A stretch of DNA of 42,991 bases, taken from assembly GCF_001513965.1 (NCBI RefSeq), contig NZ_KQ948020.1:170467-213457 (forward strand). Reading direction: 5' to 3'. Of the stretch, positions 26,843 to 34,103 are shown one piece after another (the stretch's first letter is position 1; each line of letters starts with the position of its first letter). Source of the DNA: Streptomyces cellostaticus. GTDB taxonomy: Bacteria > Actinomycetota > Actinomycetes > Streptomycetales > Streptomycetaceae. Below the pieces are notes generated by a model, which was not told the DNA's origin, searched no databases, and was given only the letters and a program-made list of their open reading frames with translations. Made by a program: the position numbers and the translations under genes.

Positions 26843-27058
26843 GGATGACCATCCCTGCCAGTTCGGGTCCGTAAGTTATTGGGCGACTGGGACGGGTGCC
26901 GGATGTAACTGGGCGAGCCGGGGGCACTTCCTGCCCTGTAACACTCCACACGCGGCACGCGGCCTCGGTACCGTCAAGGGTAGAAGCCCCGACGGATGGA
27001 GCACGATGCCTCGCCGCCTGCTGGACCGCCGGCGCCTCACCTACAGGGGGGCGCGCTG

Positions 27059-28288
27059 ATGCTGGAAGAAGCCGAAGAGATCGGCCGTCGCGCGCGCCGC
27101 GCCCGACTCCGCCTCGGCATGACGCAAGCCGACCTCGCTGCGGCCCTGGGCAAGACGCAGGGCTGGGTGTCCAAGATGGAACGCGGACACATCGAACTCG
27201 ATCGCGTCGGCCTGCTCAACCTGCTCGCCTCGGAACTGCACGTACACCCGAACGACCTGATCGGGCGGCCGTACAACAGCTCCCCGGCCGAGAATCAGTG
27301 GCAGGTCTCGGCCGCAGCGATCATGCGTGAGCTGCGCCGCTACGACCTCGCTCCCGTATTTGACGGAACCCCCCGCCCAGCTGGTCAGCTGTGGCAGGAA
27401 ACCACCCGTCTGCACCGCCTCCGCGACGCTGCTGCGAACGTGGCGATCATGCAGGTGCTCCCCGACCTGTTCCGTGAGGCGCGTGCCCTGGCCGAAGTCT
27501 CCACGGGCCACGAGCAGGAAGAGGCGTATGCGATCTACGCAGTGTGCTGCAAGTTCGCTCACACTGCCGCGCACGCCCTTGGACACCCGGAGCTGGTCGC
27601 CATGGCATGCGAACGGGCCGCATGGTCCGCACGGCTATCGGCCGACCCGGTGATGCCTGCCGTCGCAGACTGGATGCGCGTCTGGGACATGTGGGCCACA
27701 GCGGACTGGGATGACTCCATTGCCCTCTCGGACAAGGCAATCCGCAGCGTGCAGCAGGAATACGACCGGGGTGAGCCGCTGGCCGTGCGGGCGTGGGGGT
27801 CACTGCAACTGCGCGCGGCTGTCTCGGCTGCGCGGGCCGGTCGCAAGGCGGAAGCGAAGGACCGGATCAAGCACGCGCGGGGTGCAGCCAAGCGGATGAC
27901 GGAGGCCGTCGGCCCTCCGGTCTACGACCGCCACAGCCTCACCTTCTCGCCGGGCAACGTGCAGATCCATGCAATCAGCGTCGCCCTGGAGATGCATGAG
28001 CAACGCGAGGCGCTGTCGATAAACCGGCGCACGAGCAAGGAGCTGGTCGAGTCGCTTCCCAACTCCCGGCAGGGTCACCACCACATGGACCTGGCCCGCG
28101 CTTGGCTGTGGGACGGGAACCGTGACAAGGCACTGAAGGAACTGGAGAAGGCCGAGAGCACCGCCCCCCAGCTCGTCCGCAATCACCCCATCGCCCGGTC
28201 AACCCTGCGGAGCATCGTGTACGCCGAGCGGGCGAGCACCCGTGAGAAGCTGCGGCGCATGTCAGACCGCTTCCACCTCGACGGCTGA
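27059..28288 (+). CDS. XRE-family regulator with TPR-like C-terminal domain
   Basis: A 409-residue protein, started at ATG 27059 (MLEEAEEIGRRARRARLRLG) with AGGGGGG upstream. The Cro/C1-type helix-turn-helix covers residues about 8-62 (MTQADLAAALGKTQGWVSKM). The rest is an array of helical repeats of tetratricopeptide type: AHALGHPELVAMACERAAWS, WAREDDSIALSDKAIRS-like helices, and the C-terminal WDGNRDKALKELEKAESTAP. This layout is common in actinobacterial regulators that respond to a peptide or small ligand. It heads the island's multi-gene plus-strand cluster and probably controls it. The 216 bases upstream hold its promoter but no clear operator. Confidence 0.85.
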   Translation: MLEEAEEIGRRARRARLRLGMTQADLAAALGKTQGWVSKMERGHIELDRVGLLNLLASELHVHPNDLIGRPYNSSPAENQWQVSAAAIMRELRRYDLAPVFDGTPRPAGQLWQETTRLHRLRDAAANVAIMQVLPDLFREARALAEVSTGHEQEEAYAIYAVCCKFAHTAAHALGHPELVAMACERAAWSARLSADPVMPAVADWMRVWDMWATADWDDSIALSDKAIRSVQQEYDRGEPLAVRAWGSLQLRAAVSAARAGRKAEAKDRIKHARGAAKRMTEAVGPPVYDRHSLTFSPGNVQIHAISVALEMHEQREALSINRRTSKELVESLPNSRQGHHHMDLARAWLWDGNRDKALKELEKAESTAPQLVRNHPIARSTLRSIVYAERASTREKLRRMSDRFHLDG

Positions 28289-28343
28289 GGGTCGTATTCC
28301 TGCGGTTCATATTGGGCCCCGGAGATATTCCTAGCTTCGGGGC

Positions 28344-28784
28344 ATGGCCGAACGAACTGCGAAGCAACTTCCCGTTCCTGGCGCTGAGTTAAGTGCGGGC
28401 TCCCCGTTCCACCCCCGCCTCGGCGACCTGGCGCTCGACCTCGCCAAGGCAGGCAAGATCGGCGTAGTCGTCGCCCTGCCGAGCGACTCCTCGGCGTCGT
28501 ACCAACTGCGCCCGCCGGGCGGGGGAGAAGATTGGCGTGCCAAGTCGGACGGGACCACCCTGCGCCCCGTGCCGGTCCCGGTCACGCACGTCACCCCCAT
28601 GCGGCGCGACGCCATCTACGACCACCGCGCCCAACAGGCAGCGCTGCCGGTCACCGTTCACTACGAAGACGGCGGCACCTGCAAGACGGTACTCGTGCTT
28701 ACCCCGGCCCAAGTCGAGCTGTACTCCATCCAGTTCACACAGCTCATCGCCGCGAGGGAATCGGCACGGGAGTATGCGCGGTGA
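28344..28784 (+). CDS. Protein of unknown function, island operon
   Basis: A 146-residue cytosolic protein, no recognised domain. It begins MAERTAKQLPVPG and continues with a short helix (LGDLALDLAKAGKIGVVVAL). It then has a beta-rich part with a hinge (YQLRPPGGGEDWRAKSDG), a strand pair LPVTVHYEDGGTCKTVLVLT, and a final helix (AQVELYSIQFTQLIAARESA). Composition and codon use are normal for the host. The last codons overlap the next gene by a GTGA junction, so the two are translationally coupled. Probably a partner of the downstream proteins; no function inferred. Confidence 0.7.
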   Translation: MAERTAKQLPVPGAELSAGSPFHPRLGDLALDLAKAGKIGVVVALPSDSSASYQLRPPGGGEDWRAKSDGTTLRPVPVPVTHVTPMRRDAIYDHRAQQAALPVTVHYEDGGTCKTVLVLTPAQVELYSIQFTQLIAARESAREYAR

Positions 28785-29302
28785 GCCGGGCCGTGCTGAC
28801 GCTCGCCCCGCCGGCCTCTGCACGTGCCTCGATGCGGTCGCCCATCGCCTTCCGCTGTGAGGCGACCGCCCACGACCTCAGCAGCTCTCGCGAGATCTTG
28901 CTCGCCACCTGCCGTGGCCGTTCCCCGCGCCTCGCCGCCCGCTGGCTCCGCGCGGAAGCTCACCGCCTCGCCCGGCTGCTGTCCCCGACCCCTGATGCTC
29001 TGTTCCTCCGAGACGCGCCCCTCACGACCGCTGGTCCGGACTTTCCTCGCCCTGACGCAGACCTGCGTGCGTGGGCAGACGATGACCGCGCCTACGAGCA
29101 CGCGTTGCGCTCCCTCGCCACGGGCCGAGCGTTCATGTTCACCGTGACGGACTACGACGCCCGGTACTACCTCCGCGTGTACCCGTTGCCCATCCGCCGA
29201 CAGGCACCGCCACCGGCCCCCGTCCCCGCCCGGTGCCCACCCCACTCCTCGGCGGGGACGGGTCGCCATCGAAGACCCCGTGGGCGGCGCACATTCCGAT
29301 GA
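28781..29302 (+). CDS. Protein of unknown function, coupled to its upstream neighbour
   Basis: A 173-residue protein beginning at GTG 28781 (VSRAVLTLAPPAS), overlapping the previous stop by four bases. No domain recognised. A helical, arginine-rich part (ILLATCRGRSPRLAARWL; AEAHRLARLLSPTPDALFLR) is followed by DADLRAWADDDRAYEHALRS and a strand FMFTVTDYDARYYLRVYPLP. After that the last 40 residues are proline- and arginine-rich and may be disordered. It is followed by a 121-base gap before the aaRS-like gene, in which I see no further gene. Reading frame and codon position bias support it being real. Confidence 0.6.
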   Translation: MSRAVLTLAPPASARASMRSPIAFRCEATAHDLSSSREILLATCRGRSPRLAARWLRAEAHRLARLLSPTPDALFLRDAPLTTAGPDFPRPDADLRAWADDDRAYEHALRSLATGRAFMFTVTDYDARYYLRVYPLPIRRQAPPPAPVPARCPPHSSAGTGRHRRPRGRRTFR

Positions 29303-29423
29303 CTCCCGCCCCCGCGCCTTTCCTGGTTCCCCCCCGGCGCGGCGGCGCGTCCACCACTCGACCGCTGAAGCACACCCGCCGCTCTGCGGCGCAGTCCTGC
29401 CCATCTACCGAGGGGAAGACGCG

Positions 29424-30539
29424 GTGACCACCTATCCCGTATCGCCGAACACCGTGCTCGCCAACGCGCTCACGAATGCGGAGGACCTGCTCAGGCCGCA
29501 CATCGCCAACGCGGAACCCGAGCGGATCGTGTTCGTGGTGGGAACGCAGATCAACGGAGCCCCGCACATCGGAACGTCCCTGGTCCAGTCGCTCACCTTC
29601 GCCACGGCGGCCCGCATCCGAGACCGGTTCGGCGTCCCGGCCGTTGTGCAGTTCGGTGCTCTCGACAACGCCGCGTACGCCATCGTCACCGACAAGGAGA
29701 GTGGTCACCGCTACCAGCGGGCCTACGGTCATGCCCTCGGCGCGGCCGGCATCGCCGAGCAGATCGACAAGCTGTACCGACCGCTGTTCACCGCGCTCTC
29801 TGAGCGGCTGAAGGTGCCGTTTTCGGTCGAGACGTACACCCAGCAGCAAGCAGCCCAGCACTTCCGGCGTACCTGGCTGCGAGTGCTGCCCCGCATGGAC
29901 GCTGCCCGCTGGTACCTGTCCCCGTCATCGGGTGTGCCGCATGTCCGTGTTCCCTGCCCGCGTCCCGGCTGCGGGTGGGCCGAGAAGTACGCCGAGCGGA
30001 CCCGCGTACGTGACGACGGCTTCGAGCGGGCAACGGTCTCGGCCGTGTGTCTGCTTCATGGCGAGTACGAGGTCGTCATCGAACCCACCGATGGCGGATA
30101 CCTGGACCTGGCCACCCTGTACCGGAACCTGGTCAAGGAACTGATGATCAGCGGGGCAGTCGGCACGCTGTACGTCATGGTCAAGGGCAGCGACTGGATG
30201 CCCGGCTGCATCCTCGTCGACGGTGCCCTACAGGCGGTCGGCCTCACCCGCGGGCAGTTGCCCGCCCGACTGTTCTGCCCCCAGGTGGTCACGGACACGG
30301 GCGCGAAGCTGTCCAAGTCCCTCATCCGCGAGGGGCGCGCACCCTTGCCCGACGGCGCGGCCCCGTGGATGCTCGACACCCGAGAGTGGCCCGGCTCGTT
30401 GGCTGAGTACGTCGACCGCTTGCTCGGTCTGACAGACGTGCTACTCGCCGACCCCCGCCACTTCTTCCGCTCGTACTCGGCCGGTGTACTCGGCCGGCTC
30501 ATGTCCACTGCAACAGCTAGGAGCGTTCCCGCCCGATGA
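29424..30539 (+). CDS. Class I aminoacyl-tRNA-synthetase-like protein, catalytic core only
   Basis: A 371-residue cytosolic protein started at GTG 29424 with AGGGGAAG upstream. The N-terminal strand IVFVVGTQINGAPHIGT (residues 35-51) carries a HIGH-type motif. An insertion has zinc-ribbon-like cysteines (Cys178 and Cys183 in CPRPGC, Cys209 before LLHGEY). The late part has VKGSDWMPGCILVDGALQAV and the KMSKS-type loop KLSKS at 295-299. This order resembles archaeal-type class I lysyl-tRNA synthetases, but only about 70 residues follow KLSKS, so an anticodon-binding domain is missing. It may activate an amino acid for a task other than ordinary tRNA charging, or act on a tRNA fragment or modified tRNA. 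It overlaps the next gene by ATGA. Confidence 0.7.
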   Translation: MTTYPVSPNTVLANALTNAEDLLRPHIANAEPERIVFVVGTQINGAPHIGTSLVQSLTFATAARIRDRFGVPAVVQFGALDNAAYAIVTDKESGHRYQRAYGHALGAAGIAEQIDKLYRPLFTALSERLKVPFSVETYTQQQAAQHFRRTWLRVLPRMDAARWYLSPSSGVPHVRVPCPRPGCGWAEKYAERTRVRDDGFERATVSAVCLLHGEYEVVIEPTDGGYLDLATLYRNLVKELMISGAVGTLYVMVKGSDWMPGCILVDGALQAVGLTRGQLPARLFCPQVVTDTGAKLSKSLIREGRAPLPDGAAPWMLDTREWPGSLAEYVDRLLGLTDVLLADPRHFFRSYSAGVLGRLMSTATARSVPAR

Positions 30540-30895
30540 CGGAAACAGCCGCCGCGCGCGTCCGCGAACTGAACCTCTACCGCCGGTACTTCGGCCTCGT
30601 CGCCGCCGGTCAGAAGACGATCGAGGTGCGGGTGAAGTATCCCCACCTCGAAGATCTGGCCGCCGGAGACGTCATCCGCTTCCGAATCAAGGGCACGGAC
30701 GAGACCTGTGACGTCCTGGTGAAGCGGGTCACGGAGTACAAGACGTTCGAGGAACTGCTCGACGGGGAGGGCTCGGCGAACGTCAACCCGGCCTCCTCCC
30801 GCGAGCAGCAGCTCGCCAACATCCGCGAGATCTACCCGGCGGATAAGGAAGCGCTCGGCGCGCTCGCCATCGAAATCGAGCTGCTGCCCCATTAA
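30536..30895 (+). CDS. ASCH-domain protein
   Basis: A 119-residue single-domain protein of the ASCH superfamily, related to PUA RNA-binding folds. It begins with ELNLYRRYFGLVAAGQKTIE, where GQKTIEVR (residues 25-32) is the signature lysine/glutamate motif. It continues with LEDLAAGDVIRFRIKG and the strand CDVLVKRVTEYKTFEELL, ending AIEIELLP. Characterised relatives either bind RNA or, like E. coli YqfB, hydrolyse N4-acetylcytidine. It is translationally coupled (ATGA) to the aaRS-like gene and is followed by a hairpin terminator, so it closes the operon. A role on tRNA or nucleotides together with its neighbour is inferred from coupling only. Confidence 0.85.
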   Translation: MTETAAARVRELNLYRRYFGLVAAGQKTIEVRVKYPHLEDLAAGDVIRFRIKGTDETCDVLVKRVTEYKTFEELLDGEGSANVNPASSREQQLANIREIYPADKEALGALAIEIELLPH

Positions 30896-30981
30896 GCCCG
30901 CCGCGTGGCCCCCGCTCCCCCGAGGGGGACAGCGCGGCTTCCTCGGCGCCCGCGCTACGAGCGGCGGGCGCCAATAAGAGA

Positions 30982-31024
30982 CCGGACCACCCCTCAGCCT
31001 GGACAGCGATCCGGGGTGGTCCGG
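30982..31024 (+). terminator. Hairpin terminator closing the aaRS-like/ASCH operon
   Basis: A perfect 12-base inverted repeat, CCGGACCACCCC at 30982-30993 with its complement at 31013-31024, loop of 19 bases, 86 bases after the ASCH stop. It separates the operon from the integrase fragment. Confidence 0.65.
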
Positions 31025-31090
31025 TCCTGGAATCCCTGGTCAGGACCCCGGTGCCGATGGTACCGGGGCGGTCGGCGTGCTCGAACGCGG

Positions 31091-31825
31091 GTGCGGCTGC
31101 ACCCCCCTTTCAAGGTCGACTGGACCCCGCCCGAGACTGACGACGAGATCGACTTCCGGTTCGTGCCCGGACCTAAGCTGGCGAAGGCGCTGATCGACGC
31201 TGCCGGCGAACAGGGCGAACGCGGGCGGCACCTGAAAGCGTTCTTCGGCTGCCTCTACTACGCGGCCAACCGCCCTGGTGAGGCTGCCAGTCTGCGTGAG
31301 GACGACTTCACCATTCCCGAAGAGGGCTGGGGCGAAGTCCTGCTCTCCACGAGCATGCCCCGAGTCGGCTCCGGATGGACCGACACGGGCGAGTCGTTCG
31401 ATACACGCGGCCTGAAGAAGCGGGCTCGCAAGGCGACCCGGCCGGTGCCCATTCCGCCCGTGCTCGTCCGCCTGGTCCGCGAGCACATCAAGGAGTTCGG
31501 CGCGGCCGAAGACGGTCGGCTGTTCCGCGCGTCCCAGGGCGGCCACCTCCTGTCCAAGGAGTACGGAGAGGTCTGGAAGGCGGCTCGGCTCGCGGTGCTG
31601 ACAGAGTCCGAGGCTGCCTCACCGCTGGCTGACGTGCCGTACTCCCTGCGCCACGCGGGCGTCTCGCTCTGGCTTGCGTCCGGCGTCTCCCCCGCCGAAG
31701 TTGCACGCCGGGCAGGCCACAGCATCGCGGTTCTGTTCCGGTTCTACGCCAAGGCGATTCACCGCAACCAGCAGCACTCGAACGAACGGATCGAGCGGGC
31801 TCTGGAAGCAGCAGCCGAAGAGTAG
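31091..31825 (+). pseudogene. Tyrosine-type integrase, catalytic domain only (5'-truncated)
   Basis: About 244 residues of the C-terminal catalytic domain of a phage/AICE-type site-specific integrase. The family-like sequence begins at FKVDWTPPETDDEIDFRF near 31109. It shows the first catalytic Arg in YYAANRPGEAASL, a Lys-containing beta region (TRGLKKRARKATRPVPIP), SLRHAGVSLWLASGVSPAEV with the second Arg, the conserved GH pair in VARRAGHS, and the nucleophile Tyr in FRFYAKAIHRN. The N-terminal SAM-like arm- and core-binding domain is absent; upstream is a terminator hairpin. It probably once catalysed integration at the flanking tRNA-Ser sites. It could still be translated from GTG 31091 but is unlikely to recombine DNA. 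Confidence 0.75.
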
Positions 31826-31868
31826 TCCGGCCAGGCCAGACCATGCCGCCACGATGTGAGTCACGTGC

Positions 31869-31909
31869 GCGTCGCCCTCACTGGCAATCAGTAAGTTTGG
31901 GGGCGACGC
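31869..31909. terminator. Hairpin between convergent integrase fragment and kinase
   Basis: GCGTCGCCC at 31869-31877 pairs perfectly with GGGCGACGC at 31901-31909 around a 23-base loop. It lies between the converging integrase remnant and kinase genes and could terminate either. Confidence 0.5.
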
Positions 31910-31956
31910 ATCTTCGTACGTTGACGTGACTCTGAACGCGTCACATCACTCCCTGT

Positions 31957-33423
31957 TCAGGGACGCCGGGAGTTCTGTGGGGTGCCATATCGCGGTCCGG
32001 CGGCCCTCTTCAGCTCGTTGCGGAACCGGTTGGGATCGACTCTGCTGGCGGTGTCCCGTCCGTAGAGCATGAAACCACCGCCCTGACGGGTGGTGACCCC
32101 GTTTGCGACGAGCCATTTGGACGTCGGCTCGTTCGTCTTACTGAACCATGCGACGACCTCATGCTTGCCGGCGGCGTTTCTTTCGACAGTGATGGCTTCC
32201 AACGTGTCCCATCGGACCGTGAAGCTCTTGAGCTTCCGGTTCTCCCTCACCCAGCGGCTGAAGGTGATGCCGTCGTCGTGGATGGTGACTACATCCGAGA
32301 GATCAAAGCGTCCCCGCCACCAACCCACCAGCTGTAGGCCCAACCCGAACACCGAGCCCAATACGAACCAGCCCACGAACATATGCCCGATAAAGGTGCC
32401 TGCCGAATCCGAGGCAGAGTGTTCGGCCCAGACGAGGCTGATGACGGGGCCGGCAAGGAGGATTCCTGTACAGCCCAGGCCGTAGGACGCGAAGCCGTCG
32501 ACGGGATCTTCGTCATATGCCTTCTTCAGCTCGGCTCGTGTGTTGGTGAATTTCACGGTTTCGGGCCGTACTGGCTTCTTGGGCGGCTCTTTGACAGGGG
32601 GCTTCGGAGGCTTGGGAGGCGCAGTGAGCATCACCAACGCATCGGGAATGGTGGGGCGTTGGGAGGGGTCCTTCTCCAGCAGGCCGGTGATGAGAGCGGC
32701 CAGCTGACCGGCCTTCACCGGTGGGCGAGGGGGCTCGGTCAGGGCGGCGGTGGGATTCCCCGTTGGGAACGGCATCGCGCCCTCCACTGCCGCGTACAGC
32801 GTCACGCCCAGTGAGAACAGGTCCGCCCGGCCGTCGCTTTGCGCGCCGTGAAGCCGCTCGGGGGCTATGAAGCCGGGCGACCCGATGACGAGAGCGGTCG
32901 CCGTCAGGCGTGGATCGGTCTGCCCGACGGCGATCCCGAAGTCCGCGAGGAGCACCTCTCCGCTGTCGGTGAGCATCACGTTGGCCGGCTTCACGTCCCG
33001 GTGAACCACACCTGCCTTGTGAGCCGCCTCCAGCGCGCTGAGCAGTGCCTGGGCGATGACAGCGGCACACTCAACTCCCAGCGGGCCGCGTTCCTGCAGT
33101 TCCTCCGCCAGCGAGTATCCCTCCACCAACTGCATGACGATCCAGGGGACTTCGTCCACCTCGACGACGTCATGCACAGTGACGATATGGGGGTGATCGC
33201 GCAGCCGGGCGGCGTTGCGAGCCTCTCTTCCCGCGCGGGCCAGTAGTTCTGCGCGCTCCTCGTCCGGCAGCCTGCTGCCCAGATGGACCTGTTTCACCGC
33301 CACGTCTACGCCCAGAGCTGTGTCGTGAGCCCGCCAGACTTGGCCGAACCCGCCGGCACCTAGCCGATGGTCCAGCCTGTACCGGCCGCCGATCAGCGTT
33401 CCCGGCTGCGTCCCACTCGTCAT
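31957..33423 (-). CDS. Membrane serine/threonine protein kinase
   Basis: A 488-residue Hanks-type kinase. The start MTSGTQPGTLIGGRY at 33423 is preferred over ATG 33441 because GGGGGAG lies directly upstream. The kinase domain is at about 14-270: glycine loop LGAGGFGQVW, VAVKQV, HRDVKPANVM, the DFG in LLADFGIAVG, and SPGFIAPERL. A Pro/Lys-rich linker (KPPKPPVKEPPKKPVRP) follows, then two membrane helices at about 325-345 and 350-380, and a C-terminal domain of about 100 residues (VVTIHDDGITFSRWVRENRK) resembling bacterial PH-like domains. It has no extracellular PASTA repeats, so it is not a PknB-type cell-wall sensor. It sits on the opposite strand inside the island, near the right att site. 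Confidence 0.88.
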   Translation of the reverse strand: MTSGTQPGTLIGGRYRLDHRLGAGGFGQVWRAHDTALGVDVAVKQVHLGSRLPDEERAELLARAGREARNAARLRDHPHIVTVHDVVEVDEVPWIVMQLVEGYSLAEELQERGPLGVECAAVIAQALLSALEAAHKAGVVHRDVKPANVMLTDSGEVLLADFGIAVGQTDPRLTATALVIGSPGFIAPERLHGAQSDGRADLFSLGVTLYAAVEGAMPFPTGNPTAALTEPPRPPVKAGQLAALITGLLEKDPSQRPTIPDALVMLTAPPKPPKPPVKEPPKKPVRPETVKFTNTRAELKKAYDEDPVDGFASYGLGCTGILLAGPVISLVWAEHSASDSAGTFIGHMFVGWFVLGSVFGLGLQLVGWWRGRFDLSDVVTIHDDGITFSRWVRENRKLKSFTVRWDTLEAITVERNAAGKHEVVAWFSKTNEPTSKWLVANGVTTRQGGGFMLYGRDTASRVDPNRFRNELKRAAGPRYGTPQNSRRP

Positions 33424-33710
33424 CGCTCCCCCGTTCGGCATGGGTCGGCGTACCCGATGCGTCTCTCTTCAGATCGATATGAAGAGGAGACGAAGACTCC
33501 CCTTCGCCGGGTTCCGGCCGTGCAGGCACAAGGCCGAGAACCGGAAGTACGTACACACCTTCCCTGCCGTTGTCACTAACATGCCAGCACCCGGGCCCGT
33601 CGATGGTGCACCAACGGCTGATCATCGACCGCGAGAAAGTGCCTGGTGTCGTTCACGGCCACATATCCCCTGAACAGCTGGCAGACGTCAAGCGTCTGCA
33701 CCACTGACCG

Positions 33711-33744
33711 TCTGGTCCACCCGTCTGGTCCACGCCTGGTCCAC
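33711..33744. repeat. Three direct repeats of TGGTCCAC (possible integrase arm sites)
   Basis: CTGGTCCAC occurs at 33712-33720, 33725-33733 and 33736-33744. The same word appears beside both att-like cores (25469, 34011), each time followed by GGGTCCACT. Clusters of short repeats flanking a core are what integrase arm-binding sites look like. Confidence 0.45.
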
Positions 33745-33798
33745 ACGCACTGATCCGCAACGCGACAGGGGCGAAATCAGGTGAGACAGCCCCAATGC

Positions 33799-33833
33799 AG
33801 AAGGGGTGCCTCTCAACGAGGGGCACCCCTTCT
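33799..33833. terminator. Strong hairpin terminator beside the right att site
   Basis: AGAAGGGGTGCC at 33799-33810 pairs perfectly with 33822-33833 around an 11-base loop. It lies between the island interior and the tRNA-like sequence and would insulate both sides. The stretch 33424-33798 otherwise holds only the kinase promoter region and the short repeats. Confidence 0.7.
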
Positions 33834-33856
33834 GACGTGCACATCTATGACCTCTG

Positions 33857-33943
33857 CGGATGCGGTGGGATTTGAACACACGGTGACATCGCTGCCACGA
33901 CGGTTTTCAAGACCGTTCCCTTCGGCCGCTCGGGCAACCCGCC
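33857..33943 (-). pseudogene. tRNA-Ser(UGA)-like remnant forming the right att site
   Basis: The minus strand folds partly as a class II tRNA-Ser: D-arm from 33934, anticodon stem ACGGT/ACCGT with loop CTTGAAA (anticodon UGA), a long variable arm GTGGCAGCGATGTCAC, and a T-loop TTCAAAT. It is not a working tRNA. The T-stem has one mismatch (GTGTG against CCCAC), and the acceptor halves (GGCGGGT at the 5' side, CGCATCC at the 3' side) do not pair beyond two bases. The 37-base core 33900-33936 repeats at 25358. The 5' acceptor was probably replaced by element DNA on integration. Confidence 0.7.
33900..33936. repeat. Right att-like direct repeat of the island
   Basis: Perfect 37-base copy of 25358-25394. 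Similarity also continues outward (rightward) from this copy to 34034, mirroring the inner side of the left copy: the block 34009-34034 equals 25466-25491 with one mismatch, at nearly the same spacing from the core (109 and 108 bases). That places element-end DNA on both sides of this core, as expected at the junction of two tandem elements. No gene is seen in 33944-34103. Confidence 0.7.
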
Positions 33944-34103
33944 TCAGCCCCGTCCCACCTGGGCCGGAGCGGGCTACAGCCCACCGGCCTCCGGCCTCGC
34001 GCGGGGCTTGTGGTCCACACGGGGTCCACTGGCTGACTTCCACGCCTCGGGGCCACCCGCTGGGCAGTATCTGCTCTGCCTGCCACCGACGTCCGGGTTA
34101 CCG

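Larger units (their letters stand above)
25358..33936. mobile_element. Integrated genomic island bounded by tRNA-Ser(UGA) att-like repeats
   Basis: About 8.6 kb between 37-base perfect direct repeats carrying tRNA-Ser core sequence. Inside are an AlbA_2-domain protein of visibly lower GC, an XRE-TPR regulator, four further plus-strand genes including aaRS-like and ASCH proteins, a 5'-truncated tyrosine recombinase and a minus-strand kinase. No replication, FtsK-like transfer or conjugation gene is present, and the integrase lacks its N-terminal half, so the island is probably no longer self-mobile. It interrupts a chromosomal region devoted to pectin and galactan breakdown on both sides. Confidence 0.7.

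Noticed and set aside
30905..31090. Integrase start at ATG 30905
   Set aside because: The first 60 or so codons are Arg/Pro-rich, run through the terminator hairpin at 30982-31024 and do not resemble an integrase N-terminal domain.
33603..33707. A 34-codon ORF starting MVHQRLIIDREKVPG
   Set aside because: Its helical end (SPEQLADVKRLHH) looks protein-like, but there is no ribosome site or recognised relative and it ends in the arm-site repeats; too short to support.
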